From positions 1-55,942 of the forward strand of contig JAJRVM010000340.1 of NCBI GenBank assembly GCA_024277285.1: 55,942 nt of DNA, given 5' to 3'. This stretch comes from Planctomycetota bacterium (GTDB lineage Bacteria; Planctomycetota; Planctomycetia; Pirellulales; Pirellulaceae). Below, piece by piece: positions 7,337-21,400 of the stretch. The position numbers were made by a program, and so were the translations under genes. Numbering within the stretch: position 1 is the first letter of the stretch; every line of letters begins with the position of its first letter. The notes under the pieces were generated by a model, which saw nothing but the letters and a program-made list of their open reading frames with translations, was not told the DNA's origin and did no database searches.

Positions 7337-8914
7337 ATGAATAACGTTGCGCCTCACCAGCAGATTACCTCGACAAGATCGCCGTCGCGTAAGCGAAAGC
7401 GGTTCGTGCTGGTCTTCGCGTCGATGATGGTTGGGTTGCTGCCGTTGGCCACGACCGAAGTGGTGTTGCGCTGCTGCGGCATCGGGCAGGTTTCCGACAG
7501 TGATGATCCGTATGTAGGTTTTAGCGGCGTGCGCCCGCTCTTCAAACCGAACCAAGAAACGGGGCGCTATGAAACGGCCCCCGAACGTCTGACGTTCTTT
7601 CGTCCGGACTCGTTCTCGATTGAAAAAGGGCATGACGAGTTCAGGATTTTCTGCCTCGGCGGATCAACGGTCCAGGGTCGGCCTTACGCGATCGAAACGT
7701 CATTCACGACGTGGCTCGAGTTGGGTTTGCGGGCCAGCGATCCACAGCGCCAATGGGAAGTCGTCAATTGTGGCGGAGTGTCTTACGCCAGTTATCGGCT
7801 GGTCCCCATTTTGCGGGAAGTGCTCGAGTATCAGCCCGACTTGGTCATCATCTGTACGGGGCACAACGAGTTTCTCGAAGATCGCACGTATGGACCTATT
7901 AAACAAACGCCCCATTGGATCACGTGGGTCCACACCCAATTGGCACGATTGCACACCTACAACGCGTTGCGTGGCGCGGCCGTGCGGCTGCGTCGTGCAT
8001 CGCAAGAAGAGGTCTTCAAGAAACGACCACAGCTTCCCGAAGAAGTCAATGCCCTGTTGGACTACCGCGATGGATTGGCTGACTACCACCGCGATGCACG
8101 ATGGCATCAAGGGACCATCGCACACTTTGAATACAATCTGCACCGGATGGTGGCGTTGGCGCACGACCATCATGTACCGGTGATCTTGGTGAACCCTCCT
8201 TACAATCTCAAAGACGCCCCGCCGTTCAAGTATCTGCATCGCAGCGGTATCACCGATGACGAGCGCGTCCGGTTCGATACCCTGTGGGAAGATGCGAAGC
8301 TGGTCGACCACACCCTGGTGGAACGAATCGAGCTGTTGAAGCAGGCGGTTGCGATCGACGATCAACACGCTGGGGTTCGTTTCCATCTCGGCAGATGTTA
8401 TTTGAGGCAAGAACAGTTTGAGGCGGCCAAGGCGGAACTGGTTGCTGCCAAGGATGAAGACATCTGCCCATTGCGTATTCTGTCGCCGATGCGCGAAATC
8501 GTGGCCACAGTGGCTCGGGACCATCGCGCTGAGTTGGTCGACGCGCAACAGTTGTTCGAGCGATTGACGCCGGATGGGATTACCGGTGAACGGTGGTTCC
8601 TCGATCATGTGCATCCGACGATGTTTGGCCATCAAGAACTCGCGTCAGCCCTTTTTGACGAAATGCAAAGGCTCGGTTGGGTCCATCCGACTTCCGGTTG
8701 GAAGTCACGCCGTGATGCCGACTGGCGACAGCATCTGAACTCGCTCGATGCGATGTTTTACATTCGTGGTCAGCAACGGCTCGAAGGGTTGCGGCTTTGG
8801 ACGCAGGGCCGAGCAAGTCTGGCAAAGCCAGCGCCGCAAGTGCCGCTCGAAACACCATCGGCGGCAGGACCGAACATACCACACGCCGATGACGCGGCGA
8901 CGCCGGCCAAGTAG
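7337..8914 (+). CDS. SGNH/GDSL-type hydrolase with TPR-like insert, membrane-anchored
   Basis: A 525-aa protein with a basic N-terminus and one membrane segment (about residues 23-44, VLVFASMMVGLLPLATTEVVL). The hydrolase blocks are CLGGSTVQG (nucleophile Ser110), NCGGVSY (block II Gly), TGHNEF (block III Asn177) and DHVHPT (Asp423 and His426), the full Ser-Gly-Asn-His set. Between blocks III and V is a helical segment around 335-378 (LLKQAVAIDDQHAGVRFHLGRCYL...) resembling a TPR hairpin. Such SGNH proteins are usually esterases or acyl/acetyl transferases acting on surface glycans; the substrate is unknown. The C-terminal ~100 residues are Pro/Ala-rich and low in conservation signals. ATG at 7337 lacks an obvious Shine-Dalgarno. 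Confidence 0.8.
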   Translation: MNNVAPHQQITSTRSPSRKRKRFVLVFASMMVGLLPLATTEVVLRCCGIGQVSDSDDPYVGFSGVRPLFKPNQETGRYETAPERLTFFRPDSFSIEKGHDEFRIFCLGGSTVQGRPYAIETSFTTWLELGLRASDPQRQWEVVNCGGVSYASYRLVPILREVLEYQPDLVIICTGHNEFLEDRTYGPIKQTPHWITWVHTQLARLHTYNALRGAAVRLRRASQEEVFKKRPQLPEEVNALLDYRDGLADYHRDARWHQGTIAHFEYNLHRMVALAHDHHVPVILVNPPYNLKDAPPFKYLHRSGITDDERVRFDTLWEDAKLVDHTLVERIELLKQAVAIDDQHAGVRFHLGRCYLRQEQFEAAKAELVAAKDEDICPLRILSPMREIVATVARDHRAELVDAQQLFERLTPDGITGERWFLDHVHPTMFGHQELASALFDEMQRLGWVHPTSGWKSRRDADWRQHLNSLDAMFYIRGQQRLEGLRLWTQGRASLAKPAPQVPLETPSAAGPNIPHADDAATPAK

Positions 8915-9466
8915 AACGCTCCTGGGCTGCCAGAAAAGTCGACGGTTTTGAACCATCTTGTTGTTGGTGGACGCGCCCGTTTTTTGTACCGCGTCCCTGC
9001 ACTGCGTTCAAAGTCGGGAAGAGGACGTCTGACCGCAGACCGCTCCACCGAGCGTATGCGATTTTCTTGCCCTCTTCTCCTGCTGCGAAGTGGGTGTTGT
9101 TCGGGATTGCATGCGGCGTTGGGGTGGGGACGAATCCTGGCGAAACGGCGTTCATTGCAGTTATTTCAATGCTCGCATGGGCTATTGAAAAATAGCCATT
9201 GGTATGGGTGTGGCTTATCGGTTTTCCACGGAATCCTGTGAATTCGAGAAATTTAAGCAAGATACGTAACCTTCCCCCCATTGGAATTTGCATTGGTTTC
9301 TGGTGAGGTTATAATCGGCACCGTTGATGTAACGTGATTTACTGCGTCAGAGGATTCTTGGCGTACCGGGAGTGGTTTAGTTGCTTTTCCTTATCCAGTT
9401 TTTGTGTTTTAACGCCCTCCCCGCGTTTCCCACCGACTCGTCTGGCCTTCACCTGGGGATTGTCTC
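8915..9466. other. Leader region of the giant exoprotein gene
   Basis: About 550 bp without a gene. The right part holds a candidate promoter at 9288-9315. The stretch 9040-9090 (TCCACCGAGCG... then TTTCTTGCCC-like sequence) weakly resembles the left flank and left end of the inverted-repeat element at 35778-35880, possibly a degraded relic. The remaining sequence shows no recognisable feature. Confidence 0.45.
9288..9315 (+). promoter_or_regulatory. Candidate sigma-70-type promoter for the giant exoprotein gene
   Basis: TTGCAT at 9288-9293, 16-bp spacer, perfect TATAAT at 9310-9315. Transcription would begin near 9322, giving a leader of about 145 nt before the ATG at 9467. The TATAAT stands out in a GC-richer background. 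Confidence 0.45.
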
Positions 9467-12400
9467 ATGACAAACCGTCGCTCTCGTTTTTTGAAATCTC
9501 GCAGTCAGTCACTTCGTTTTCAGCAGCGAGATCAAGCGCGGCGCGAGACACTGCGTTCGCTACGTGTTGAGACACTTGAAGAACGACAATTACTCGCGGC
9601 GAATCTCGAGTTGGTAGGGCTTCAACCGGACGGTGACGAGTTTATCCAAGAGGGTGACGTTCGCGATGTGAGTCCGACGACGCTCCGTTTCATTTTTTCG
9701 GGGAACCAGTCGATCGACGCTTCGACGTTGGATGCCATTCAGGTGACACGCGCGGGTGGTGACGGCGGATTTGGAGATGCGAATGACGTCATGATTACTC
9801 CGGGCTTTGTGGGGCTAGGCGACGTCTCCAACGAAGTGTTGTTACGTTTTGCGGAAACGTTACCGGACGACGAGTATCGCATCGACATCATTGGGACAGG
9901 CGACGATGCGTTAAGAAACACGGATGGTGAGGCGTTCAATGGTGGCGAGGACCAGCAGATTCACTTCCGTTTGGATTTGGGTGCGCAAGTCGTGGCGGTC
10001 GTTCCCCAGCCGATCGAAGACCAAGGTGGGACGTTGGTACAGCAGCGCGACCAGATTGTGGTCTACTTCAACGATGACGATTTGTATGTGCCGGACGCGG
10101 AGAACGCAGATCTGTACCAGTTGGTTTTCACGGGCGACACGGCCAACAACCAGGATGATGTCGTGTTCGTGCCTGACACGGTCAACTATGACGCTGCTGC
10201 GGACCAAGCGGTCCTGACGTTTGCCAGTGACCTTCACGAGCTAATCGATCCAGATACCGGGGATCCGATCGGCGCGGGCTCGTTTCGTTTGCGAATTGGC
10301 ACGAACGAATCGATTCCGATGCCGCCACTCGTGATCGTTCCGTCGACGGACGTTGGCTCAAGTTTTGGCGCGGCCTTTGATATAGGGACATTGGAGGGTC
10401 AAAGTCGATTGGTCTCGACCGATATTGAAGCGCAACCGTTCTCGCTGGACTACCCCGGCGCCAACGACGAGCCCGGCCATCGCGAGATACCAGGAGAAGT
10501 GGCGGGCGATTTCGACAACCACTTGAATCCCCTTTTCGGGCCCGACAGCACAGATGGCGCCACCACCATTTTGTACAACTTTCAAGCGAACTATGGTGTT
10601 GACAATTTGGGCCAACCCCTGTCGAACCTGATCACCGACACGCAGAAGCAACGTGCGCGCGAGGCGTTTGAAGTATGGGGCGAATACATTGGCGTTCAAT
10701 TCCTGGAGACGGCGGACCAGGGGCTGACGATCGTCACCGGGGACCCGCACGCGCTGGACCCAGATGGCGAGGACGTGGTCAACCATGCGTTGGAGAAACC
10801 GATTGTCGACGCGGGCTTCATGGTCCGCATCGATCCGGGTTACCAGGACAGCCTGTTGATCCTGGACAATGCGAAACAGTGGAATGACGATTTTGGCGCC
10901 GACTGGTACAAGACGACGATGACGGGCATCGGTTTCATGTTGGGCTTGGAACGTGCCTCGGATCTGCCTTCTTCCACCTTGATGGCGTACGCGAGCGACT
11001 TCACTTACCCTGGCGCCACGACGCCCGAGGCGATCTATCCTGGCAACCACGACATTCTGCACGGTCGCTATCTGCACCGTCCGGACAGCAATGACATCGA
11101 CATGTATCGGTTCGAGATTGCCGTGGGCGAGGAAGGTGTTTTCACGGCGGAGACATTTGCCGAGCGGCAGCCGAACTCGAGTTTGCTTGACAGTGTGCTG
11201 GTCCTTTATCGCGAGAATGAGGACGGCAGCCGTGAGGTCATCGCGCGCAACGATGACTACTACAGTGAAGACGCATTCGTTGAACTGCGTTTAGACGCGG
11301 GGATTTACTATCTTGGTGTTTCTGCCAGTGGCAACGATCAGTACAATCCCGAATTCGAGAACACGGGGTTTGGTGGCAGGAGCCAGGGCGCGTATGACTT
11401 GCGCATGGACTTCCGCGCGGATCCCGAGCCTGGCGACGCGATGCGCGATGCGGGCGAAGGTAATACGCCAGGCACGCTCTTGGACGGCAACGCGGATGGC
11501 GTACCGGGTGGCGTATACAATTTCTGGTTCCGGGCGGTTGCGCCTGGCAATACGATCCTCGTTGACAAATTGGGGCGTCCTGCCGAAACGGGCACGAAAG
11601 GATCTTTCCAAGCCATCAATAGCGCTTTGGCGGTGGCCCAACCGGGCGATGTTGTGCGTATTGTCGGCAACGGCGGTTCGGACGGTGACTTCAGCACACT
11701 GACCGATAACTTCGCCTACGAAATCGGCCCGGGGCCTCTTCAGAATCAAATCCTTGCCGACGGCAAGACCCTTGACGTCCCCAAGGGTGTGACGGTGATG
11801 GTCGATGCCGGGGCCATTTTCAAGATGAACCAGTCACGCATCGGAGTGGGGAGTTCATCGTTGAGCGTCGATCGTAGCGGTGGCGCGTTGCAGGTACTTG
11901 GAACTCCCGAGCTGCCGGTCTACTTCACGTCGTACGATGATGAGTCGATCGGGGTCGATACGTATCAACCGACGACCACGCCCCGGCCCGGAAACTGGGG
12001 TGGCATCGTTTTTCGTAACGACTTTGATAACGCGGAAGAGCGGACTAACTACGAAGACGTTGGTGTATTCCTGAACTACATCAACCATGCTGACATCCGG
12101 TACGGTGGTGGCAACGTCGATGTTAACTCGTTGCGGCAGATTGTCACTCCGGTCCAGATGGTGGAAGCACGCCCCACGATCACGTCCAACGTGATCACTC
12201 TGAGCGCCGATGCACCTTTGTCGGCCGACCCGGACAGTTTTGAAGAGACGAATTTTCTCGCTCCCAAATTCCAGCTGAAGGGACTGTTTACCTCTGATTA
12301 CCAACGCGTTGGACCGCAAATCCAAGGTAACTTGCTGGTCGAGAACTCGTCCAACGGTTTGTTTATTCGCATCACGACACCCGCTGGTGACGAGCAAAGA

Positions 12401-15400
12401 GGATTGACGGTTGCCGGACGATTTGACGACACCGATGTCGTACATATCATCTCCGAGAACCTTCGTATCCAGGGCAAGTCGGGCGAACCGATTCTGGAAC
12501 TTGTTCGGCCACCAGTCAATGTCGTGACCGTGACGCCGCAGGCAGGGGGCGAACTGGAGCCGGACACTTATTATTACAAATTGATTTTTGTCGATACCAA
12601 TGGATTTGAGGGACGCCCTTCGGAGGCGACCAACGCCGTGACGCTTGCCGGCGCGAATAACGCCGTGGTGCTCGACAATTTGCCAGCTGCAGGGGGCGAT
12701 TTTACCGCTCGGCGCATCTATCGCAGCACGGATGGCGTGGCCGGACCTTACGTTTTTGTCGATCAGATCAATGCTTCCGACGCGACCTATCTTGACACGA
12801 CGGCGCTGGCCGATCTGAATGCCAGCAACACATTGCAGCGTGACGTGCCAACCGTCTTGGGAGTAACCTTGTCCGAGTCGGCGGATGCCAGCACGCTGGT
12901 GCCAGGCGTCTACAATTATCGTATCACCTACCTCAACTCGGTCGACGGTGCCGAAAGTCCGTCATCCGATCCGACCGTCGCGCTGACCATCCCGGTTACC
13001 ACTTCGATCGAGTTGCAGAACCTCGTTGCGCCGAACACCAACGGGTATGATCGGATTCGGATCTATCGCAGCCAGGCTGACGGCGCGGCGCCGTACCAAT
13101 TGGCCGGCGAGATTGCCGCAACCGAGACGACGTTCGTTGACAGTGGCGCGAGCAGCGATGAAACACTCGATCCCGTGACGTTTGGCGTGGCACGTGCGCG
13201 GACCGATGCGCGGTTGGCCATCGATCCCGGCACGATCGTCAAACTGGAAGGTTCGCGGATCGAGACGACCTTCGGTGCGCAATTGATCGCCGAAGGCCGT
13301 GATGGCCGAGAGATTATCTTTACCTCTCGTTCGGACGATCGTTATGGAGCAGGCGGCACTTTCGATACCAATGGTGATGGCGATACGGCGGCACCGGCGC
13401 CCGGAAGTTGGGGCGGCTTGTACGTAGGCGCTTTGGGTACGGCCAGCATTGACTATGCTCGGCTTATGTTTGGCGGTGGCGTGACCAAGATCGAAGGAAC
13501 GTTCAAAGCCTTTAACGTGCTGGAAATCCATCAGGCGGACGTGCGTCTGGCACACAGCGTGATCGAGCAAAACGCGGATGGCCAGGCGGGGCAGGGACCT
13601 GCGGAACGATTCGGCCGCGGCACGAATGAACCGGCTACGATCTTTGTTCGCGGCGCGCAACCGATTTTGGTTGGCAATACCATTCAGAACAACGATGAAG
13701 TGGCGATCTCGATCAATGCCAATTCGTTCACGCCCGATCCCCTGCCTGACATGGGACGGTCCACCGGTGAAATCGCACTCGCAGGGCAGTATCCCGACAA
13801 CACCGGGCCACTCATCCGCGACAACCGGATGTTCAACAATCCGCTCAATGCGGTCGACATTCGGGGCGAAGTCTTGACGACCGCCAGCATCTGGGACGAT
13901 ACCGACATCGTTCATGTGCTTCGTGACGAACAGATCATCGTTCCCGATGTCCACTCGAACGTCGGCTTGCGGCTGCAAAGCAGTCCCTCGGCCAGCCTCG
14001 TGGTCAAAATGGAGGGACCAGGAGACAACTTCGATTCATCGCTCGGCGCCGGTTTCACGGCCACCGGACGTCAACTTGATATTGCCGATCGCATCGGTGG
14101 TACGATTCAGGTGATCGGCCAACCTGACTTCCCGGTCATTCTGACTTCGTTGAGCGATGACACGGTTGGTGCTGGCTTTACACCCGACGGTCAGACGCTG
14201 ACCGACACGAACAACAACGGTTGGGCTACGTTGCCCGCGCCCGGCGACTGGCGTAGTGTCCGTATCGACCAATTCGCGAACGACAGAAATGTCGATCTGG
14301 TTCTTGAGACGGAAACGCTAAACACCGCCGCACCGGGCGAAAACGCGACACCCGATTCGGCGCAGTACCTGGGTGACTTGGCGGCGTTTGAGCAAGGGGG
14401 CGACGACAACCTGCGGCTTGGCTTTGAAGTCCATGGTGTGCTGAATGAACGCAACGATATCGATGTCTACAGCTTCGAGGCCGCCGCCGGTACGGAAGTG
14501 TGGCTCGATATCGATCGCACGACGAATACCTTGAATAGTGTGATCGAGTTGATTGATTCCGATGGTACGGTTATCGCGCGGTCGGATAATTCGTTTGACG
14601 AGACCCAAGACCCCAGTTTGCTGTTCCGTTCGCCCGCGATCCAGGATTCGCACGTCAATCCGTTGCAGAAAGTGGCAGCGGAGTTTCAGCCGAAGAACGC
14701 TTCGGGGCAGCCTCGAGACAACTTTGCGCTGAATCGTCTCGATCCAGGCATGCGCGTCGTGCTGCCCGGAGTGGTTGGTTCGCGCAGTGCCTATCATGTG
14801 CGGGTGCGCAGTTCGAGCAACGATTTGGGCTATCTTGCGGGCGGACTGACGACGGGATCGTATCAGCTGCAGGTTCGTTTGCGCGAAACCGACGAGGTTC
14901 CGGGTGTCACGGTCCGTTACGCGGACGTCCGTTACGCCACAAACGGTATCGAGCTGTATGGGCTCCCCGGGCATTCGCCCCTATTGGGCGAGGTGGCGGA
15001 GGATGAGGAAGTTGGCGGGCCAGAGCACAACGGCCAAGTGCCGATCGGTGCCGCAGCGGGGACCGGTCCTCAGGATATCGGCAACCTGCTGGAAACGGAA
15101 CGCGCCGTGTTGAGCATTGCCGGGACCATCAATAGCCTGGACGACATCGATTTCTACGAAATGCAAATCGCGTATGAAGCGACCGCAGGTACTTCGAACC
15201 AGCATGCGCCGGTGATGTTTGATGTCGATTACGCCAGTGGCCTTTCGCGTCCCGACACCATTGTCTCTGTGTTTGACTCATTCGGACGTTTGTTGCTGAT
15301 TGGACGCGACTCGAATATCGCGGACGACCGAGGTGGGGCTCTGGATGAAGGCAATCTAAGCGACTTGTCACGCGGTTCGCTGGGTGCGTTGGATCCATTT

Positions 15401-18400
15401 ATCGGACCCGTCGAGATGCCGGAAGCGACCTATTTCGTTGCTGTTACCAGTAATGCACGCGTTCCAAGTCAATTGCTAAGCAATCCTGACTTACGTTTGG
15501 AACCGGTCAATACCGTCACTCGCGTAGCCGAGGATCACATCGGCCAGTCGGGTGGGTCGACCGCCGGCGCGCCGCAAGTGCCCTTGCTATTGGACGATAG
15601 TAGCATTGTCCCGGCACTTCCGTCCGATATCACCGTGTTGATTCTGCACGACGAAGGCAATGACGACGAGGTGTTGTTGTCGGCAGCCGGTTTGACTGAT
15701 GGCGTCGTGTCGCGAACCATTGGGCCCTATCCGGGCAAAGTCCAAGATCTGGCGACACGCGAAGATGGAAACGCCTACGCGTTTACGACACCCGATGATG
15801 ATCCGGTTCCCGACGATGCGACGACCGGATTGTTACGTGGTGTTAACATCAGCGCGCCACAGTACGTGGGTGCTCGAGACGATGGAATCGAGACGTATAA
15901 CGAAGATCCACTGACCGCCGGCGTGGCAATTCCCAGCAATGTCGGTATCCGCTTCCATGCGGTGACCTATGGTGACATTGACGGTGAAGAACGGTTGTTC
16001 GCCGTCGGCAGCCGTGGTGATGCGGATACGACGCCGGCTGGCCCTGACTTTTTCACGAACTTGCTGTACCAGTTTGATTCGCGGACGGGCCAGGCCATCA
16101 GCGACCCGCAGCCCGACCGTGTGGGCAACGCCCGTATGGAGGGAGCTGGTACACAGGTCGTGGAACGTGGCTATCTCGACACGAACTCCGGTGGTGGGCC
16201 AGGTGGACTGATTACCGGACTATCGATCTATGATGGCAAGTTGTACGCACTTGCGGAAAGTGGTGGTCTGTTCCTGGTGGAGAATCCCCTCACGGATTCC
16301 GCCAGTTTGACCTATATCGCCGATGTCGTCACGAACGCCGGTGTCGTTCAAGAAGTCGAGACCAATAACAGTATGGCCGAGGCGCAGGATCTCGATCGCG
16401 AGGTCTGGACACAACGGTATGACGATAACATCGGTGACACGACGTCGAACACGTCGACGTCGATCAAACACATCACGATCGAGGGCACGGGGGACGACGG
16501 CTACGACGGCTTCTTCATCACCAGTGGCGCTGGTGGACTCGATCGGCCGACCGGCTCCGCCTTTGACCCGACCGACGGCAACTTCTACGTGGCCAGTGCC
16601 GAGACGGACGAGATTCTGCGGTATGACGGAGTGACGGGCGCGTTTATTGACATCTTCGTGTCGGCCGCGTCAGGTGGGTTGGACGAGCCAGAGGGGATCG
16701 CGTTTGGTCCCGATAGCACGGGCGATGATATTCCCGAGCTGTTTGTGGCCAGCCGTGCGACCGATCAGGTCTTGCGTTATAACGGTGCGACCGGTGCGTT
16801 CATCGACATCTTTGCCGACACCGGCTTTGCCGGGCCGACCGGTTTGGCGTTCGGCGCCGATCCGACTGGCGACGATATCCCCGAGTTGTACATCGGCGGT
16901 TTTGATTCCGACAACGTGGTCGAGGTCAATGGCGAAACGGGCGCGTATTTGCGCGACTTGGTGCCAGCCGGGCGAGCCGGGTTGGACGGGCCGGTGGGGC
17001 TGTCGTACGAAACCGGCGAGAAGCTGTATGTAGCCAGTGCGAATGACAACAGCTTGCTCTACTTCGACGCCATTACGGGGGCTTTTGTCGACGAGGTCGT
17101 GGTCAGCGGACTCGGTGGGTTGGACCAACCTCAGTACTTTGTCATCGGTCCCGATGCCAATGGCGACGGGGACGAAGAACTGTACATTACCAGCTTCGGC
17201 AATGACAGCGTTATGCGTTACAACGCGAATACCGGCGCGTTTGTGGATGATTTCGTCTTCTCCGGCAATGGCGGCATGGACGGGCCTACGGGGGTTCATT
17301 TCCTGGCCGATGGAACGTTGATCGTATCGAGTTCGCTGACCGATGCCGTCATGCGTTTCAATACGGCGGGCACGCCGACGTTCGATTTCTACAGCTTCAC
17401 CATCGAGAACGACAATGATCGTGGTATCTTTGATATCGATTTCGGAATGATCAATGGCGATCCCGGCAGCTTCAATTCGGAAATTTTCATACTCGACGAT
17501 GCCGGAGCCATCGTTGCCACCAACGATGATGCCAGTATTCGTCTGGGTGCTGCGGGCAGCGTGGAAACGGAGGACGCATACCTGGAATGGGTCTTCGCAT
17601 CAGCCGGTCAGTATTTCCTGATGGTGGGTGAGTTTGATTCCGATGTTACTGGCGGTGTGGGAACGGGCGATCGAGCCGACTTGACCGACACCTATACCTT
17701 AAACATCTCGATCGAGAACTATGTTGGCAGTTCGTTTGAGGGTATGGCCGCCAATATGTTGCCAAGTGTCGAGTCGGATGGCATCTTCCTGGCGATCGAC
17801 CGTCAAGGTGATCTATTCGCCTTTTCGACCGATGATAATGCGGTTACGGCGGAGCCCTTCTTTGATGGCGCCCGCAGTCGCATTCCAACCGGTGTTCAGG
17901 ATGTGATGGGTATCGCGCTGACAACGACCAACCTGTGGCACATTACCGACGCGCGCTACGACGACAAGGGACATGGCTTGACCAACGTCTTCGACGACAG
18001 TCGTGGCAACGCATCGGTGATCGCGGAACGTGAGCCGAACGATACCCCCGCAACGGCACAAGATCTGGAGTTGGAGTTCTGGAACTTGGGGTACAATTCG
18101 AATATTGGCGATGCATCAGACCCGCCAATCAATACGTCGACGACCATCCCCCACGTTACGATCAACGGCGGTGGCGATGGCACTCGCGATTATTATTCGT
18201 TCGAGGTCGCGACCGCCGGTTCGCTCGGTATCTTCGATATCGATATGGACTTTGACGAACAACAGGATCCCGGTTGGTTCATGGACGCCGAGATTCGCCT
18301 GCTTGACGAGTATGGAAATTTGATCACGTGGGTCGAGGACGCGGTGCTGCCAACGGATGGCGATGGCGGAAAGGATCGGATCTATGATCCGCCACGCGAG

Positions 18401-21400
18401 CCTTACTTGGAATATGTCTTCCCGGCCGCCGGTACTTACGTTTTGGAAGTCACGAAGTTTGTGCCGCCATTTATCTGGCAGCCGCCAGAAGATGGTGACT
18501 TCTACACCTTGCAAGTTTCGCTTGAGAACCACCGTGTGGACGGTCCCGCGAGTGAAGGCGGACAGAGCTTCTTCTTTGGTACCGAGTTGACGGGCGTCAT
18601 TACCAATGTGATCGCAGGTGACCCGGTGGAGATTACCTCGCCGGGGCACGGGTTGGTCGATGGCGACCGCGTTGACATCCAAGGGATTGAAGGAGTACCT
18701 GGTGCGAACGGTACGTGGATCGTGACCGGTGCGGACGAGGACGCGGGTACGTTCGAGCTGGAAGATTCGGACGTATTGGGAACTTATCTGGGCGGCGGTA
18801 CTTGGCGTCTGCTCTACACGCCGGAGGATATGGCCGGGACCATCTTGTCGCGACCCTTCAGCCTGCTCGGCTACTCGCCCGATGACCTTCCCGTGCTCTA
18901 CTTTAACTACTTGCTCGACGCGGCGGACGCGGCCGATACCGATTTGGTGAGTGTCTCGATCGTCGAAGGAGATGGCACACAAACACCGCTCGTTGTCAAA
19001 GGCGCCGGCCTAACGACCGCAGGCCCCACCGTTCCAGGTGAACCCGTTCAATGGCGTCAGGCACGCGTTGATTTGAGTGATTTCGCGGACAAGGCTGACC
19101 TGCGTTTGCTCTTCTCCTTCGACAAAGCCGGGGCGGCGGCCACCGGTTTCGAAGGCTTCCTGATCGACGACATCATTATCGGTTTTGCGGAACGTGGCGA
19201 GATGGTTTCGTTTGCCTACAACGACCCATCCTTCACGGTCAATCCCGATTCGGAAACGACCGATGCTTTGACGGGGCCCTACCAGCTCGAGATTCGTCCG
19301 GGTACTGACCCTGGTCCGTCGCAACGTCCTACGGTCGACCACCCGAACTCGCAGCAACTCGAAAAGTCGTTTGATACCAACGAACGACTCGCGCAACAGA
19401 CCACGCTCGTGCCGCCTGCCGGCGCGGATATCACCGAGGGCCAGACATTTACGATTTCAGACGGTCTTTCCACGTTGACGTTCGAGTATGACGAAGATGG
19501 GACAGTGGTAGAAGGCAATGTGCGCGTTGTCTTTGACGCGAGTTACGGGGCCAATGAAGTTGGCCAGAGCATTCGCGACGCGGTCAATGGCCCGGCTGTT
19601 CAGGCGACGCTTGACCTTTCCGCGTCGGTGTCGGCTGGAACGCTTCGAACAACTATTTTTGCCGATGGTACGATACCGACCGATCCGCTTTACCAATTAG
19701 TCGACTTGGCGGGTAACGCGATTGTGACTGGTATTCAGCACATCATGTATGATGAATTTGGCGACGTGAATCGCTTCCGTGACCAGGGGCAGGTCTTGAT
19801 TCACTCGAACTTCGTTACCGATTCACGTGATTTTGGCATCATCGTCGATGCGGGAGTCCGCGACGTTGAGCCGCGCTTGCAAACGGCGCTACTTGAACCG
19901 CACGCCGGTGCGGTGCGCAATCTGCGCGAACTGAACAACGAAGTTCCCGGCGGCGTCGCACCCGGAGCCGTGGTCGAGAATAACGTGATTACCAACGAAG
20001 GGCTCGGTGGGATCCATGCGAGTGGCAATTTGGCGCCGTTCGAAATCATCGCGCCGACCGACACGCTGACCACGTTGTCGGGCGAATTTATTTGTGATGG
20101 CGAAACCTTTACGGTGCACAGCAACCGCACCACGGTTACGTTCGAATTCGAGGATATTAGCGGTGGCTCGGCACCGTGTGGCAGTACGATCCAAGGTGGT
20201 GATGGCTGGCGAGAAGGGAATATTCCCGTCTTCTATCGCCAATCAGGCAGCAACTACCTTTCGCCGCCCTGGTATATTCCACCACGACCGTACGTCCAGG
20301 AGGAAATGGCGACGGCGATCCGTGACGCGATCCAGAGCAGTATTCTGGTGACGAACGGGACGACTCTGCACGCGAATACCACTCTTGAGTCAAGTCGTTG
20401 GCAGCGCCACGCGCTGACCGGCTTGCCGTTAGTTTCCGTCTACTTGGACAACGTCAGTGAAATCGACGTCTCTGGGACGCGCTGGCTGAGCGGTCGGCAG
20501 ACGCCGTTGGGCGCTTCGGCGCAACCGTTCCACCGCGTGTTGAACAATACGATCTACGGTAACGATGGCCTGCAAGCGTTCTATCCTGGTTCCGGCCTCG
20601 ATGAACCAAACGATCGATTGGCGACCGCAGTGGAAACGTGGCAGGGTCGACAGCATAATCTAGAGTTTTTCCAAGACGATGCGGTTATTGGTGACAGTGT
20701 TGACACCTTGAATGATGTTTCGCTCGATGTCGATTTCTATCGTTTCCAATTGGAGATTGGCGAGCGCGTGACGATCGATATTGACGCCGCTCCGGTTTCT
20801 CCGCTCGATTCCGTTCTGCGTTTGTTTGACGCGTCCGGTGTGGAAGTTGCCTTTAACGATAATGGTACGGGCCCAGGCGAAACGGGCGGTGCTGATGCCT
20901 TCATCGATTTCACCGCATCCAGCGCGGGCACGTATTACGTGGCGGTGAGCGGCAAGGGCAACGAGACCTATGATCCGCTGAGCCTGGGGAGTCGCACCGG
21001 ACCGGCGAGCGTTGGTGACTACAGCATCGAAATCGATGTGCTGGCGCCACGCACGTGGGTGATCACCGCGCAAGACGGTACCTTGGTTCCGGATGGCACG
21101 ACTTTCACCGTTAGCGATATCAACGGCAGTGTCACGTACGAATTTGATGACGTCAACGCGCCGGGAATTACTCCTGGTAATGTCGCGATTGTCTATGACT
21201 CGCGACCGGTTCGTCCAGCCGGATTCAACCACCGTGGTCCAGGCTATCGAGCACCGGAGATGGCGGTGGCGATGGCCAGCACGATCGGTCAGGGGTTGAC
21301 CGGTGTTTCGGCGGTCGCGTTGGGCGGGAACGCTGGCGCGTCGGGGCCGCTGCCGCCGCAGGTACCTGCCATTCAGGGCGATACTTCGGTCTTCGGTTTT

